DNA of 64,000 nucleotides. Source: Papaver somniferum. Taxonomy: Eukaryota > Streptophyta > Magnoliopsida > Ranunculales > Papaveraceae. Positions 24,342 to 36,772 of the stretch are shown here, piece by piece (positions within the stretch are counted from its first letter, which is position 1; every line of letters starts with the position of its first letter). The position numbers and the translations under genes are program-made. The notes beneath the pieces were generated by a model that worked only from the letters and a program-made list of their open reading frames with translations, was not told where the DNA came from and did no database searches. Where the stretch lies: positions 9,218,326 through 9,282,325 of the forward strand of contig NC_039358.1 in the NCBI RefSeq assembly GCF_003573695.1, written 5' to 3'.

Positions 24342-25628
24342 ATGAAAATCTCTACTGCAAGACTAAACCTTAATACATTGCAAGACTTGTTTCTAAAATG
24401 ATTTTCTAAGCAATCTGTTGAATTGTAATTAGTTCCAAATGTTACTTGTATATGCATATTGTTAAACCTCACTATATATTCAGTAAAAGCATTGCGGAGG
24501 GATATACGAGGAACTTACAAGGAAGCAAAATTCAATGTCTTGATACACCGCACCATTCACCTCCTCTCTTATCAACGTGTTCACACTTGTGTCTCAATAT
24601 CTGCCTTTGTCCCGCATTGTTGAGGGGCGAATATTTTATTGGTTCTACAAGTCCTAGTCACAACATACTCAATTCTCAAGAGGAGAGAGAAAAAAGTCCC
24701 CTTTTGATTGTACCATGTGCTTCTTTTTATAGTCTTTTCAAGAAGTCATTTTTTGTCCTAACAAAAAATCTAAATGGACCACCGAAAAAACAACAAAAAA
24801 AAAACAGCTACTCACAATGCATGGGCCTGCTAAACTCTAGCTAGGTGAGGCTTACCGGGGACCACAAAATTCAGAAAAAAAATCTGAGAGGCGGTTTTTT
24901 TCTTAGTTTTTTCGGCGGTTTGTTTAGAATTAACCTCCTAAATTACCACTAGTGTTACTCCGTCCTAATACAAGCTTCTCCTTTTCCATTAATTCTCTTC
25001 TTATCCTTTCCATTTTATAAATTATTATCTACCATTTTATAAATTATTATCTACTATTGTTGGGACTTGATCTTTGAGAAAGAGGATTATTGTCAGGGCT
25101 TTACTTGGACTTTTACAGCAAGGGCGGAGGATGTTGAACTTCGCCTTTTGGCTACAAGGGCTAAGGTCAAGGCCGAACTTGTCTTTTAGCGATGCGAGTC
25201 ATATCACATCTTGGAAACCTTTCTTATGTGCTGAGCCTGATCTTTTGAACTTCATTTCTTTCGTGGATATTAAGAAGCTTCAGAATAATCGTTTCTCCCC
25301 TTCTTGCTCGACTTTTGACAAAAGTACGTTTCCCCCTGCTCTGTAACTTGATGAAAATGACTTTCATCAAGTGTTATAAATTGACCGCTTTGCCCTTGGT
25401 ATGTACAATTACCATTTTACTCTTGGTCTCAAAATTTACATAGAACGCCTATTTTACACTTTTGCTCAAATTTCAGCATCTACATGAATATATCCCTCTA
25501 CTAAAATTCAGGTCTTTTTTTTTCGTTTGTTAATTTCTCCACCATTAGATGTAAATGGATGGAGTTAAGATCAAGATGAAATTTTAAAAAAACGAAACAA
25601 ATATTATCGTTCATTTATCCATTTACAT
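24342..25628. other. Sequence between the 170-bp repeats, no gene recognised
   Basis: AT-rich with open frames at 24446-24844 and 25074-25346 that show no family motif, no intron context and no codon pattern I trust. TTTTATAAATTATTATCTAC is directly repeated at about 25012-25050. Confidence 0.3.
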
Positions 25629-25798
25629 CTGATGATGAAGAGGTTAACTTGGGAAATCTATATGCTCGTAATCTCATTACGCGCAAAGATGAGAATTAAC
25701 GGTAAATGCCACATCACTTGGGCATTTTTTGATACGCTAATTGGCTGGTTAAAGTGAAGTGCTCTTAGAAATCTCTATGTCACTATCTTACAATATTA
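25629..25798 (+). repeat. 170-bp direct repeat, copy 2
   Basis: See 24172-24341. The flanks differ, so only this unit is repeated. Confidence 0.75.
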
Positions 25799-26400
25799 AA
25801 AGTTATTGGATGATGATAATAGTGATCTGATAGTCGGCGCCAGTTTTTTTACTGATAAAGAAACGAAAAAGTAATAGCCAACAAATTTTAGGAGACACTT
25901 AGATAAGATTATTTACTATTATAAAGCCAACACCCTTTAGGCACTATTCATTGAAGCTGCAAAATTTGGAAATCCAAATTTTCCCCCGTTTCTATGTTTT
26001 AGGAGCTATCTAGACAAAATTTATTTGAGGGTAGCATGGTAATTAAACCTAAATATATATACTTTAATATCTAAAAAATTTGACCTTTCCATGGGGAGAG
26101 AACAAAGAGTGATTTCTTGGTTGTTTTCTTTACACATCAGTTTGATGTATAAATAAACAACTAAGTTATCAGTTCGTTTTCATTTGTGTCAGCCTTCACC
26201 ACTAACTTAAGTTGGCACTGGCTATAGTGAATCACACCTATTCAGGCACGTGCAAAGCACGTGCGTTCGGTTCTTGTAAGAAGAGAAAAAAAGACATTAA
26301 TGGCTAACAAACTTTAGGACACACAAAGAGAAGATCGTTAAAGAGTCGTTCCAACGTATGACCTTTATGCATTGACATTTCCGGCAACCCGGTTTTTCCC
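25799..26400. other. Intergenic region upstream of the ARF-GAP gene
   Basis: AT-rich, no coding capacity. A perfect hairpin GCACGTGC-AAA-GCACGTGC lies at about 26244-26262. The core CACGTG is also a G-box, but its distance (about 0.8 kb from the start codon) and hairpin form make a transposon end equally likely. Confidence 0.35.
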
Positions 26401-27026
26401 TAAAAGATAGTCAGATAAACAAAACTGGGGTGGGACCCCATAACCTTTTTCACCTCTTTGAAGATAATGGGACAGCGAAATTGAACGTGTAACGTGTTAT
26501 CCCTTTTCAACAAGGGGTATATCCCTTTCCTCTTCCTCATCTTCTTATTCTTCTTCAGAACAAAAACAAAACAATCAGACTCTGTCCCTCTCAAAGTCTC
26601 AACATTTTCCATCTGAACCGATTTTACTGGTAATCACAGATCTTTCCAGATAATCTCATCCTATTTTAATTTTTACCGCATACATTTGACCCATTTTCTC
26701 ATTCTTATCTGAATTCTATCAATTCTGATTAGTTTAAAATTGATAATAATAATAATAATAATAATCATAAAGATAATGATAGGTTTTGATTGAATTTTGA
26801 CAACACCTTATGATTGAATTCTGGAATGTATATGTTTTTGCTGTATTTGATTTGACTTGGTTTTTTTTTTTTTTTTTTTTTTTTTTTGCTTTATTTGCCT
26901 TTTTAGGGAAACATTTTCTGCTCTTTATATTTCTTGTGTGCAGATTATGCTGGTAGCTTCCTGACTGGATTTGTTGTAAGTGTAGGATTTTTGAATGATT
27001 GGTGGCTTGTAACACATATTTACAGT
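26401..27026 (+). promoter_or_regulatory. Presumed promoter and 5' leader (with intron) of the ARF-GAP gene
   Basis: A pyrimidine-rich stretch at 26490-26640 (CTCTTCCTCATCTTCTTATTC) is typical of plant 5' untranslated exons. GGTAATC near 26627 could be a donor and TGTGCAG at 26937-26943 an acceptor, giving a leader intron that contains an AAT microsatellite (26743-26766) and a run of about 27 T (26861-26887). If the exon begins at 26944, a five-codon upstream frame (ATG 26947 to TGA) precedes the main start. Exact transcription start is not visible. Confidence 0.45.
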
Positions 27027-30000
27027 ATGAGTAACCGAGTACCTGGCTCCGGGAGGCCTTCTGGAGGTATGTTTTATGGTTCTATTCAAATTCTTACCAT
27101 TATGATGATGAGGGTGATTTAGAGAACTTTGTTTGGAGTTTAGAATAGTAGTGATTCAGACTCTAATATCTGGAAATATGCAAAGTGAGGAAAAGAGAGC
27201 CCAGTTCTGAGTAATTGGTCATGGTTTTGAAAGCCATTTAGGTCAGGGCATTAAATGAGGGCTCTGTGTCCTTGGTGAAAATTGGAGCTTTACGATTAAA
27301 CATTGATTGCATCGATGTTGTGTGAAGTGGTTTTCTATTAGCAACACAGTTTATAATTTCTAGACATGCTGTCTTGTGAGTGCACGTTTGAATTTTTCTT
27401 TTTTGTTGTTTTTCTAGTAATGTACATACTTTCTTTCTACAGGTAATATGAGGAAATTGAAAGAACTAATGCATCAAAGTGATAACCGCACTTGTGCAGA
27501 CTGTGGTGCTCCAGATCCTAAGTGGGCGTAAGTTCTTGTATTCAACACTCCATGATATATACATCTATTGAATTTTACTCGTACCTTTATTTTTGTTTTG
27601 TAGATTAATATCACAGAATCAATTGTATGCTGCCTAAAGCTTAGTGGTTTTTCTTTCACACTCTTGTTTTCTATTACTTGCATAACATGATGCTCTTGAT
27701 CAATACTGGTCAACCACCTCATTAGCGGGATCCGTAGACTTTGATAAATGCACAATAACACTGTTTCTTTAACTTGGCCATACATTAAGATTTTCTTGTA
27801 TTTTGATATTAGTGAACACATTGTAGAGGTCTAAGGTTGTAAGTTGGGTGGAAGATTGTTGAAAACCATTGCTATTTGGGTTTTGAAAAAGTTGGAACCA
27901 TTACTAGTAAATTTATTGAGAAGATGCTATTAATTAGAAAACCTGGAAAGATCACATATTCAGAAGGGAAGGATTTAGCAGGGCTTGCTCTAGAAGAAAA
28001 TCAGTTATAACACCCATGGGGGATAGAAAAGTCATTAATGACAATGATCTCATATTCGGACTTGATAGTGCCTGGGGCTTTAGGATGCGGTAAATCTGGA
28101 TATAAAGCATGTTTATTTTCTTGACTCTGCCTTACCTCCTTGTAAAAAAAAATCAGATGGATCTATGAACCTTTGTTAATAAAATTCTGACAAATAATGC
28201 ATACCCTCTTAATAAATGTGCTGAAGTTACACTTTACTCATTCCCTTCATAGTTCTTATGACTGTGTCTTCTATATATATTGATGATGCGATGTGCCATT
28301 GCGCATTACAGCATTTCAATCTTTTTCTTTTTTCTTTCTTTTTTATTTGTGACATTTATATTTGGCTTTCTTCAGGTCAGCAAATATTGGAGTATTTCTA
28401 TGCTTGAAATGCTGTGGTGTGCACCGAAGTCTTGGTACTCATATTTCAAAGGTAGCTTTGATGGATTTGTAATTTCGGAGTTCATGTACACTAGGTTTAG
28501 CTGTACTTTATCTTGTCATTCTGTTCTCCAAAAACTAGTTCTAAAGAAAATAAATACTTGGAGGTCTGGGACCCAAAGACCTTAAGTAGCAGCATGATTA
28601 TCACATGCATATCACCCACATATTTGCACGGGTAACACAGGCTAATTGATAGAACCCACTATGGCTTCCTCGTGGAAAAGACTCTCAGCTAAATTCAGCA
28701 ATAGAATAATGCTTCACTTCCATTTGGATCATAGAAACTGATTATGTAGAATTGTCTTAATGATAGCCTAGATATACTGTCCAGTTTTTGTTAAATGCCT
28801 AGATCTGACTGTTAAACATTTACTTCATGAACTTTCCTTAACAAGACTGAATCCTTCAGCAAAAATGTGAGGCATGAGTTACACTGTTCTTTTTTACTGT
28901 ACAAGATTTGTTTTGTTATCTTAAACCCCTAGGAGTATAGGGGCTGCATGGTTTAAAAAGGCGTTTATGGGGCGCGCTTTTGGGCGCTTTTTTGCGCTTC
29001 TAGAGCGCCGCTTTACGAATTGGTTTATATTAGAAAGTGAAAAGTCGGCCTTTGAAGCCCAGTAGGGCCTGTTTCACGTTTTCTAACTAAATACTAATAA
29101 ACCTAATTTATAGGGCATGATGATCATGATGACGATGACTATCTACATGATGATATGAATGATGCAGAAATCCGTGGCTAGTATTTTTAAATATCTCTTG
29201 GGTAGTATATGCAATATCAGTATGCCATATGCTTAGTTAGTCTAATTGTTCCTTTCATTATGTCTGAACTTCGTAGTTTTCTTTGGTTGATAACTTCTTA
29301 TTTATGTATATTATTATATATTTCAAAAAGCTCGCTTTCGCTTTACGCTTTCGCAGCGCTTTAAGCTTTGGTATGAGAGCGCTTCGCCCCACGCTTTCGC
29401 TTTTTAAAACCTTGAGGGGCTGTTTTAAACTATCCTTCCTCTAAAGATGCTTTTGCTTTACTTGTACAATTCAGGTCTTATCAGTCACCTTAGATGATTG
29501 GTCTGATGAAGAAATTGAGTCCATGATTGAGGTTGGTGGAAATTCTTCTGCTAATTCCATCTACGAGGCTTTTATACCTGATGGAATCACAAAGCCTGGA
29601 GCAGATTCAAGTCATGAACAACGTTCCAAGTTCATCAGGTGTGTCAATTTTCCTGGTGAAACAGCATGTTGATACTTGCATATAAACGAGTGTGTTTGTG
29701 CATGTGTTTGCATTAAGGAAGCATGGATACATCCAAATAGGTCGCTGTGCACATCTCACCACATCTTCAACATTTCTTGCACCTGTGTGGACACCACGTT
29801 TGTGTCCCACATTTGTCTCTGGACGATGATTAGACACGTTTTCTTATAAGTAACATAAAAACTTGGCATGCCCTCAAACAACTTCACTCGTCTCAGTACC
29901 ACTTGTAAAAGTTAAAGTTAGTAAAAGCCTGTCCCTAAATTACATGTTCCCTCCCTCTGCTAAATGCTAGTAAAGTAATTCAGTGAGATATTGGGATTTT

Positions 30001-33000
30001 TGTGATATCTACAATAAATTTACTTAATCAGGTGAGACATGGCACTGTAAATGCTCGAAATAGAAGTCCACTTGTTATGACAGCGAAGTAGAAAATTATA
30101 AAGTGTGGGATTAGATGTCTTAACGATATCTTTATCGTGTAATTGAGTTCTACATTTAAAAACTAATTTACTTCTATACACTATCATGATCTACTTTCTT
30201 GAGGTCTAGTATGTCACCGTGTCTGTGTTCTATCTCTTCGTAATGATGTTCGGTTGATGTTTGCGGATGCCAGCTCATGCAAGTGCATGCATCTTGTGTT
30301 TGATGCCCTTCTTGCTACTATCTCTTTCTTTATCAGTTGAAATTATTTTGGGAATTAGTGAAGCCTTTTAAGTTTTTTTTTTTCAACATTGTTGAACAGA
30401 AGTATAGATGAAGATAGTACAGCTTCTGATTCTTAACTGGGATGTTTATAGGCTCACCTAAACAATTAGCTTGTAATCATGGTGGCTATATATTTCCTTG
30501 TGACAGCATGATTTGGGGGTTGTCACACCTGTATTATAGAAGGGCTCTGATGCTACCTGCCAGATTGTTGAAATAAGAACGAAAGGTAGTTTTATACAAA
30601 AGAAGAACTCCCTATGAAGTTCCCAAGTTAGTTTTATACCCCTTAGACTTGTAAGATAATCAAACAGGCTATTATCTTGCATGTTTTCCATGTTGGAATT
30701 CTTATAAATTTGTTCAATTTACTCCAGATATGCAAACAAGAGGTTGAGTTTGTGTCAGCCTTTGGTCACTGAATACCTCTAGTTACGTAATAGATAATCA
30801 CGAGCCAACGTTTGTCTGGTATCTGGATATTTTGGCAATGCTCTCCCAGACTACTTTAACATCCTAGGAATCATGAGCATTTGTTTGTCTCCTTGGTGCA
30901 ATTCCCAATGGATAATTAATTCTTTTATCCCTGTCATTCCCATGTGTTTGTATGGTGTGTCTATGCTGTAAGGTGTCGGTGGGGTAGTGACTTATGTAAC
31001 AAATTCTTCTTCTTGCTGGTATCTGGATATGCACTGATTTATAAAAACTAAAGTAAAGGTTTTAATGAATTATGGACTTTATTCTGATGAAGTAGTTTCT
31101 TCTTTTGTTGGAGTCCATTATTATGAATTATGGACTTTGTTCTGTGATATAAGGTGCTGGTGAGCTAGTGAATTATGGAACAATTCTGCTTTTTGCTGGT
31201 ATCTGGATGTGGACTGATTTTTAAAATTAAAGTAAAGGTTTAATGAATTATGGACTTTGTTCTGATAAAGTAGTGTCTTCTCTTTTGTTGGAGTTCTAGG
31301 GAAAAAAAGTATGATAGTTATCTATGTCGATGAATTAAGTGCTAGATTGATATGTTAACCATTGCTCCACAACTTTGCTGTTTTTTAAGTGCTAAATTGG
31401 TTCCTTCTTCTTTTCCCTTTATAATATTGCCATACTATACTTGTAACACTTTATAAAGTTAGTGTAACTGGTTTCATCTGAAATGTAGGTCAAAGTATGA
31501 ACTTCAGGAATTTCTGAAACCTAGCTTGCGGATAGTTTCACTGAATACTGGAAGGAGCTCTCTTCAAACTAGTATCTCCAGAAAGATTATGGACACCTTC
31601 CGAAGTACATCGGATACATCAAGGAATCACGTAATTATTTTCTTCTTTGATCCATTTCTATTTATTAATCAATGCAAACTTAGTGTCTGAAACGTATACT
31701 TGATTACACATATAATTGTATTTGTGTCAGACCAAATCTTCTTCTTCATTTTTTTTTTCTAATTTTACACGACACATACTACATTTAGGTAAGCAAATCA
31801 AAGTACATTCTTCTCTACCTGGTATTGAATGCATAGGTTTGAAAATACTAGTGAGGCATCTTTATCTATCAAAATTTCCGAATAATTTGCTTGGTATACC
31901 GTATATGCACAGTAACAAAGGTACTTTGTTTTTTTTTACAATCAAATACTTTTGTGTTTTATCACCGTCGTATAGTTGGTGTCCCATACTTGCTCAGGGA
32001 GTTCACTAAGATTTAGGGTTTCATAGGCAAAAACAATTGTGTATCAGCCATAATTTTTTGTTTAACAAGCTGTATCAACTAATGGTGAAATGAATCTCAT
32101 TGTTGTAGACTTCCAAATCTCAAAACAGGTGATCATGCTGAATAAAATTCTTATTATATTCTGCGATCACATTGATGTTTTCATACCTAATCTGCATTTT
32201 ATGGCCATGAAGTAGAAGTTGAGACATCTACCAAGAACGATAATCGGTTTACAATGCCCACTTGCAGCTATCTACTGAAAATTAGTGCAATAATTCTTTG
32301 ACTTTGTAACTTGCAGCAGGAAGGCATGGTTGAATTTATTGGATTACTAAAAATCAAAGTGCTAAAAGGCACAAACTTAGCGATTAGAGATATGTTATCA
32401 AGTGATCCATACGTAGTTCTGCAGCTTGGACAGCAGGTTAGTCACTGTTGTTTATAGTTTTATTTTTTTATCTCCCATTATATTCTTGTTAAAATCATAG
32501 GATGGTTCTGTGTATATGAATCTAGGAGGATCTGGTTGTGGGATGGTTTTCTCCAGTTTCCCCACAATTAGATTATTCTCGCTGAAATCAGCCCTTGTAA
32601 TTTGGTAAATACGGGCATCTTTGTCGCTGTTTATATTTTATAAACTCGTTAGGGGTTTAAATATTTTAGTATGGGCTCTGCATGATGAGGAGCTGCGTAG
32701 GTGAAGAGAGCAAGCTCAGTGAGAGTCAGCTTTTAAATCATCTTCGTGTACCCCCCCCCCCCCCCCCCCCCCCAGAGATCAGGGGTTTGTAACACTGTTT
32801 GGTTGATTTTCCAGACCGTTTAAAAATAGTCACATTCTTTATCTTAATGTATGACTTTGTTGCATGCGCAATGTTTATGTTTCTTGTTGACCTTCATTTT
32901 CTGTATATGGGTCATAGTCTTTCAAATTTCAATAGTAAAATTATTCTTTCCTTCTCTTCTGTAGAAGGTCCAGACGAAAGTAGTAACGAGCAACTTGAAT

Positions 33001-33506
33001 CCTGTTTGGGATGAGGAGCTTATGCTTTCAGTTCCGCAGCAATTTGGAGCCATAAAATTGGTGAGCAATGATGATTTTCTTTTCTTCTTTTGTGTTAACA
33101 CCTGTAGCTTCTTTCCCTTGGTGACTGTACAATCAAGTTCCTTTTTCGTTGGAACATATAGGTTAGGTTGCTCACATAGAAGTCCATAATATTTCAATCT
33201 AATTCCTCAATTCATGACACACAGCAAGTGTTTGATTACGATACATTCTCGGCTGATGACATCATGGGGGAAGCCGAAATTGACCTCCAGCCATTGATCA
33301 CCTCTGCAACAGCATTTGGGGATGCAGGAATGTTTGCAAATATGCAAATTGGAAAATGGTTGAAGTCGCATGATAATGCCCTCATTGATGACAGCATCAT
33401 CAATATCATAGACGGAAAGGTAAAACAAGAAATGTCACTCAAACTTCAGAATGTGGAATCCGGTGAAGTTGATCTAGAGGTAGAGTGGTTGCCTTTAGAT
33501 CAATAA
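27027..33506 (+). CDS. AGD12: ADP-ribosylation factor GTPase-activating protein with C2 domain (AGD12/ZAC type)
   Basis: Eight coding exons: 27027-27066, 27443-27527, 28376-28451, 29475-29638, 31489-31630, 32317-32436, 32965-33060, 33225-33506. All introns are GT-AG and the total is 1005 nt, 334 aa. The N-terminus carries an ArfGAP domain: CADC at residues 31-34, 16 residues, then CLKC at 51-54 (the CX2CX16CX2C zinc finger), and the arginine finger R59 in CGVHRSLG. A linker follows, and a C2 domain starts near residue 172 ([52 protein letters not shown]). The protein ends EVEWLPLDQ. The family stimulates GTP hydrolysis on ARF GTPases and the C2 domain binds phospholipids in a calcium-dependent way, acting in Golgi/endosome and plasma-membrane traffic. 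Length and architecture match Arabidopsis AGD11-13. The gene appears intact. Confidence 0.95.
28947..29414 (+). mobile_element. hAT-type MITE in intron 3 of the ARF-GAP gene
   Basis: Flanked by the exact 8-bp duplication AGGGGCTG (28939-28946 and 29415-29422). Ends are imperfect inverted repeats: left CATGGTTTAAAAAGGCG, right (reversed) CAAGGTTTTAAAAAGCG, both followed by GGGGCG-rich sequence. Length 468 bp, no coding capacity. The interior near both ends is rich in GCGCTTT units. An 8-bp duplication points to the hAT superfamily. Confidence 0.82.
30970..31292 (+). repeat. Two-copy tandem duplication (unit about 180 bp) in intron 4
   Basis: AAGGTGTCGGTGGGG at 30971 and AAGGTGCTGGTGAGC at 31153 begin the two units. 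Both continue with GCTGGTATCTGGAT, CTAAAGTAAAGG / TTAAAGTAAAGG and AATTATGGACTTT and end CTTTTGTTGGAG. Imperfect, so not recent; it lies well inside the intron. Confidence 0.65.
32751..32773 (+). repeat. Poly-C tract in intron 6
   Basis: Run of 23 cytosines about 190 bases upstream of exon 7. The length is likely polymorphic or partly an assembly artefact. Confidence 0.7.
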
Positions 33507-34664
33507 AACCCTTGTACCTCTTCGTCTTTAATGAGGTTTACTGCGATTTTTTGTAATATAGCTCCGAGTGATATTTAGAACGATTTTGTGTATGTACTTG
33601 TATTCTACGAGCCTTGCTTTGTTGTATCTCATTGTTGTACTTGTTTTGCAATCCTTGTATCTCATTGTTATCCGATTTGTAAAAAAGTCATCTCTTTTGT
33701 GGTTTAATCCTCATGTTGCCGAGTTTTTTTTTCTTTTTACATCATGTTGTAGAGTTCAGGTTGCATAAATACATCTTATTCAAGGTAAATAATGAAGAGC
33801 TGAAATCAATTTAATTTACATCTATTCCGGACAATTGCTCCTGTTCCAGTTCTTGTTGCAGTGGATCTCTAAATAAGATTCCGTAACAACAAACTGATAT
33901 TAGCTAAGAAGGGTTATATAATCTCAAAATTCTGGGTAAGAGAGTGATAAAATACAAATTAATGAACAAGAAACACAAATTTCATTAAAAAAAAAAGATA
34001 ATTTTACACAATAAATTATAGACCTTTATTTAATTTTTTTACCGAAAAAACCAGCTGCAGATTCTCAAACTTCACTTCATCTTTGGCCTTCTTTTTCTCA
34101 CCTAGTTGCTCTTCTTCTGACATCAATATCAATATGATAGTGGATCTCTAAGAGTATTTGGGCCTGAACCATCTGTGTATAAATAGTATTTGCATAGACG
34201 AGGGAGGCACAACTTGGCTGAAGAAGGAGAAAACTATACTACTTATAAGAAGGGTTGGAGATCCAACGGCTGATCCATGTATTGTCTTGGACTGACAGTA
34301 ATTGCTGAACGAACACGTGTGCTATAGACGGCTCTGATATCAGCACCACACATATACTACGGGCACCTGTGACATACTTCCAGAACCAGTTCCACAAAGC
34401 TCAGATGATGGATGTAGTTGTTGTGCCCTTTTTACCGTCACTTATCAAAGAATGTGCGTAGGATGCGGGGGAGTGGTGACTAATGTTTCTGCTGTAGCAT
34501 TGATACAGCAGACTTCAGGATTTTAAGTGCAGTAATGAACTGGCCAGTATTTCCGGTGAATTGTGGATATTTATCAGACCCTCTAGTCTTACAAGGCTAG
34601 TAGCAAAGCAGGACCTGGAATATAGAAACAATCTAGGCAAGGAGAGTTCATTTCATGCATAAAC
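33507..34664 (+). other. 3' untranslated region and 3' flank of the ARF-GAP gene (flank copy 1)
   Basis: The 3'UTR block (AATGAGGTTTACTGCGATTT, then TTGTAATATAGCTC) recurs at 44103. Further out, GGCACCACACATATAC followed by TACGGGCACCTGTGACATAC recurs in diverged form at 35847 and 47127. Together these show that the 3' flank exists in three copies in this window. No gene is seen. Confidence 0.65.
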
Positions 34665-34667
34665 TAA

Positions 34668-35085
34668 GAGCAAGTCTTACGGTGGAATCCATCCGTCTTT
34701 CATCTTCCACGCCATCTCATCACTTGGAACTGTGGATGGAAACGCAAGTGTAATGGTGGAATAGTAGAAACGGTATTTTTAATGGAGCTAAAAAAACGCA
34801 ATTAAGAATGGAACTTTAAATACGCAATTAAGAATGGAGTTTTTTCTTCAGCCGTTAGATTTCAACAACTCATTTTAAATCTACGGATAAAAAAAAAACG
34901 CAATTTTTAATTGCGTTTAACGCTATTCTTATTGGCATTCAGATGGATTCTACGAACCCTTCCACGAAACCGTGGAACCTTGCTTGGATTTTCTGTGGAA
35001 GACCCAAACTTGGAAGCCACTAGACTTGACATTCCATGGTTTTTCCACACTTAGAATAATTTGGATTCCACCATAAGACTTGCTC
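34668..35085 (+). mobile_element. Tourist/PIF-Harbinger-type MITE
   Basis: Ends are GAGCAAGTCTTACGGTGG and, reversed, GAGCAAGTCTTATGGTGG. It is flanked by TAA on each side (34665-34667, 35086-35088), the 3-bp target duplication of the PIF/Harbinger group. 418 bp, non-coding. Confidence 0.88.
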
Positions 35086-35088
35086 TAA

Positions 35089-35950
35089 CAATAAATTTTG
35101 TTCCATACAGTGATGTTTTACAGATGCTGAGATGCGAGGAAGTTCTTTTGTTGTCTACATGGTTATTGTGTCTTTTCGGGGTTTAATCTCCGTTACAGAC
35201 TTCAGGATCTTCAAAGTACTAGTTTTAGGTAATCTCAAAAATTTGAGCCTTAAGGCTCCTCTTAGGGAACAAAATGAATAATACAAAAATTAACGAACAG
35301 AGATAGATCCCATTATAAAAATTGTAATTTTACATAGTACATTGAGCATTCTTTCGATATTATATCTATATATTTTCAAAGTAATAGATGGAGATTTTGA
35401 AAGCAGCTGAGAAGAAATTCGAACCTCAAAAATAAGCCCTCTCCAAATAGTAAATTTTACGAGGAAAAATCATAGTGCCAATAACTATTCACGTTGACTG
35501 CATGGATGATAACGATCATGGATCAGCTGGGGTGTTTAGGGTTAGGGTTTGCTCTTTGTCTTTGTCTTTGTCTTTGGAGGCATAAACTAAATGAAGAGGA
35601 GAACCATACTACTACTTATATGGGTAAGAAATCTGCCCTTTTGGCTTAGGGCAGTTGATTGTAAGTGCTCATTTAATCCAACAGCTGACGTGCATTTTAA
35701 ATGGCCGTGCTTGGTGAAATTATAAGTGTTAGGGTTTGGAGTGTCGATTCTCAAAACTATCCTCGCTAAAGTTTCTTGTTTACCATCCAAGTCTGCAAGT
35801 CATGGAGAGCATAGGATACTTCAACCCAACAAATGTTCATTATCGGCACCACATATATTCTACGGGCACCCGTGGCCTACTTATAATTTACTCGTACTAA
35901 GAGTAACGGATATGGATAGTGTCACCCTTCCAAATGAAAGAGTGCATTAC
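35089..35950 (+). other. ARF-GAP 3' flank, copy 2 (diverged)
   Basis: Shares with copies 1 and 3 the blocks GGTTTAATCT, CAGGTTCTTCAAAG-like sequence, TAGGTAATCTCAAA, GAGGAAAAATCATA and TACGGGCACC. Contains four tandem TTTGTC units at about 35553-35576. No coding region. Confidence 0.5.
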
Positions 35951-36057
35951 TAATTTGAGAAAATTAGGCTCTCCTATGAATAGGTTTCAACCCATTTTTC
36001 CCCCAAATCCTTCCACACACTCGTTCAGCGGAACGAGTGATTGGGAGTTTCACAGTA

Positions 36058-36234
36058 GACGGGGGACTATCCCCGTAAGAAAAAATAATAACAAATGGGA
36101 GACAGTCTCCCGTAAGGTTTTTTTCTTCTTCTTTACAGGAGACAGTCTCCCGTTTATATATTTTTCTTTTCTTTACGGGTGATTGTCCCCCGTTTCATGA
36201 GTTTTTAAGATAAAAACGGGAGACTGTCTCCTGT
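36058..36234 (+). repeat. Left array of five 19-bp palindromes
   Basis: Units at 36058-36076, 36097-36113, 36136-36153, 36175-36193 and 36216-36234 follow the pattern ACGGGRGACNGTCYCCCGT, each an imperfect palindrome. Centres are 38, 40, 39 and 41 bases apart. Spacers are AT-rich and unrelated in sequence except for poly-T/poly-A bias. The best formed unit is ACGGGTGATTGTCCCCCGT. Confidence 0.85.
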
Positions 36235-36381
36235 TTGCTATTTGAATTTTGTTCCCCCAACGGCTACATTTGAGCCTATAAAACCAACTCATAAAACTCT
36301 TTTCTCTTCATCCTACTTCAACTCCAACTCAATTTCATTCTACTCCATTTTAGTTTTGAAGTTCTCTTCTTCTCTTTATCC

Positions 36382-36765
36382 ATGTCTTCTTCATAAACAC
36401 CGACCCCTTCAACCCAAAAAGCTCAAAAAACTCGTAGAAAACAACAAATTAAATTTACTACGGAGGAAGATGTAGCACTTTGCGAAGCACATATAACAAT
36501 AACGGGTGATGGTAGTGTTGGCGTGCATCAAAGAAAAACCAAATATTGGGATCGTATTATTCCATTATTTATCGAGAAAATGAAAGGTAACCCAAATGAT
36601 AGAGACAAAACTAGTTTAGAAAACCGTATATATGCTATAAATAAAAACATTAAGCTATGCGAATATCTTAAGACTTCATTATTAGTATGCCCACTTCCTC
36701 GCCATGGATGCCAGGTTGTTCCTTGGATCGACCTATTCTCCATTTGCTTACGTTTAACACCTTAA
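36382..36765 (+). pseudogene. Myb/SANT-like DNA-binding ORF, truncated
   Basis: From ATG 36382 the frame meets a TAA at codon 5 and then stays open to 36765. The readable part (KFTTEEDVALCEAH, GDGSVGVHQRKTKYWDRI, NDRDKTSLENRIYAINKNIK) is the trihelix/Myb-like domain typical of the ORF beside PIF/Harbinger transposases, often mislabelled as glutathione S-transferase T3-like. After about residue 105 the homology ends (LKTSLLVCPLPRHGCQ) and the convergent PMD gene begins on the other strand within 10 bases. Probably a DNA-binding partner in the parent element; broken here by the early stop and 3' loss. Confidence 0.7.
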
Positions 36766-36772
36766 TTTTTGG

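Noticed and set aside
24446..24844. Protein-coding frame of 132 codons
   Set aside because: No recognisable domain, no intron signals, and the composition of translated non-coding DNA.
24172..25798. Small LTR element with 170-bp LTRs
   Set aside because: No primer-binding site after the first copy and no polypurine tract before the second.
26243..26263. Helitron 3' end at the GCACGTGC hairpin
   Set aside because: No CTRR-T at a suitable distance on either strand; a G-box or other dyad is equally possible.
36058..36234. CRISPR-like array (regular palindromic repeats)
   Set aside because: Plant nuclear DNA, no cas genes, AT-rich simple spacers, and mirrored arrays at both ends of one element fit transposon subterminal repeats better.
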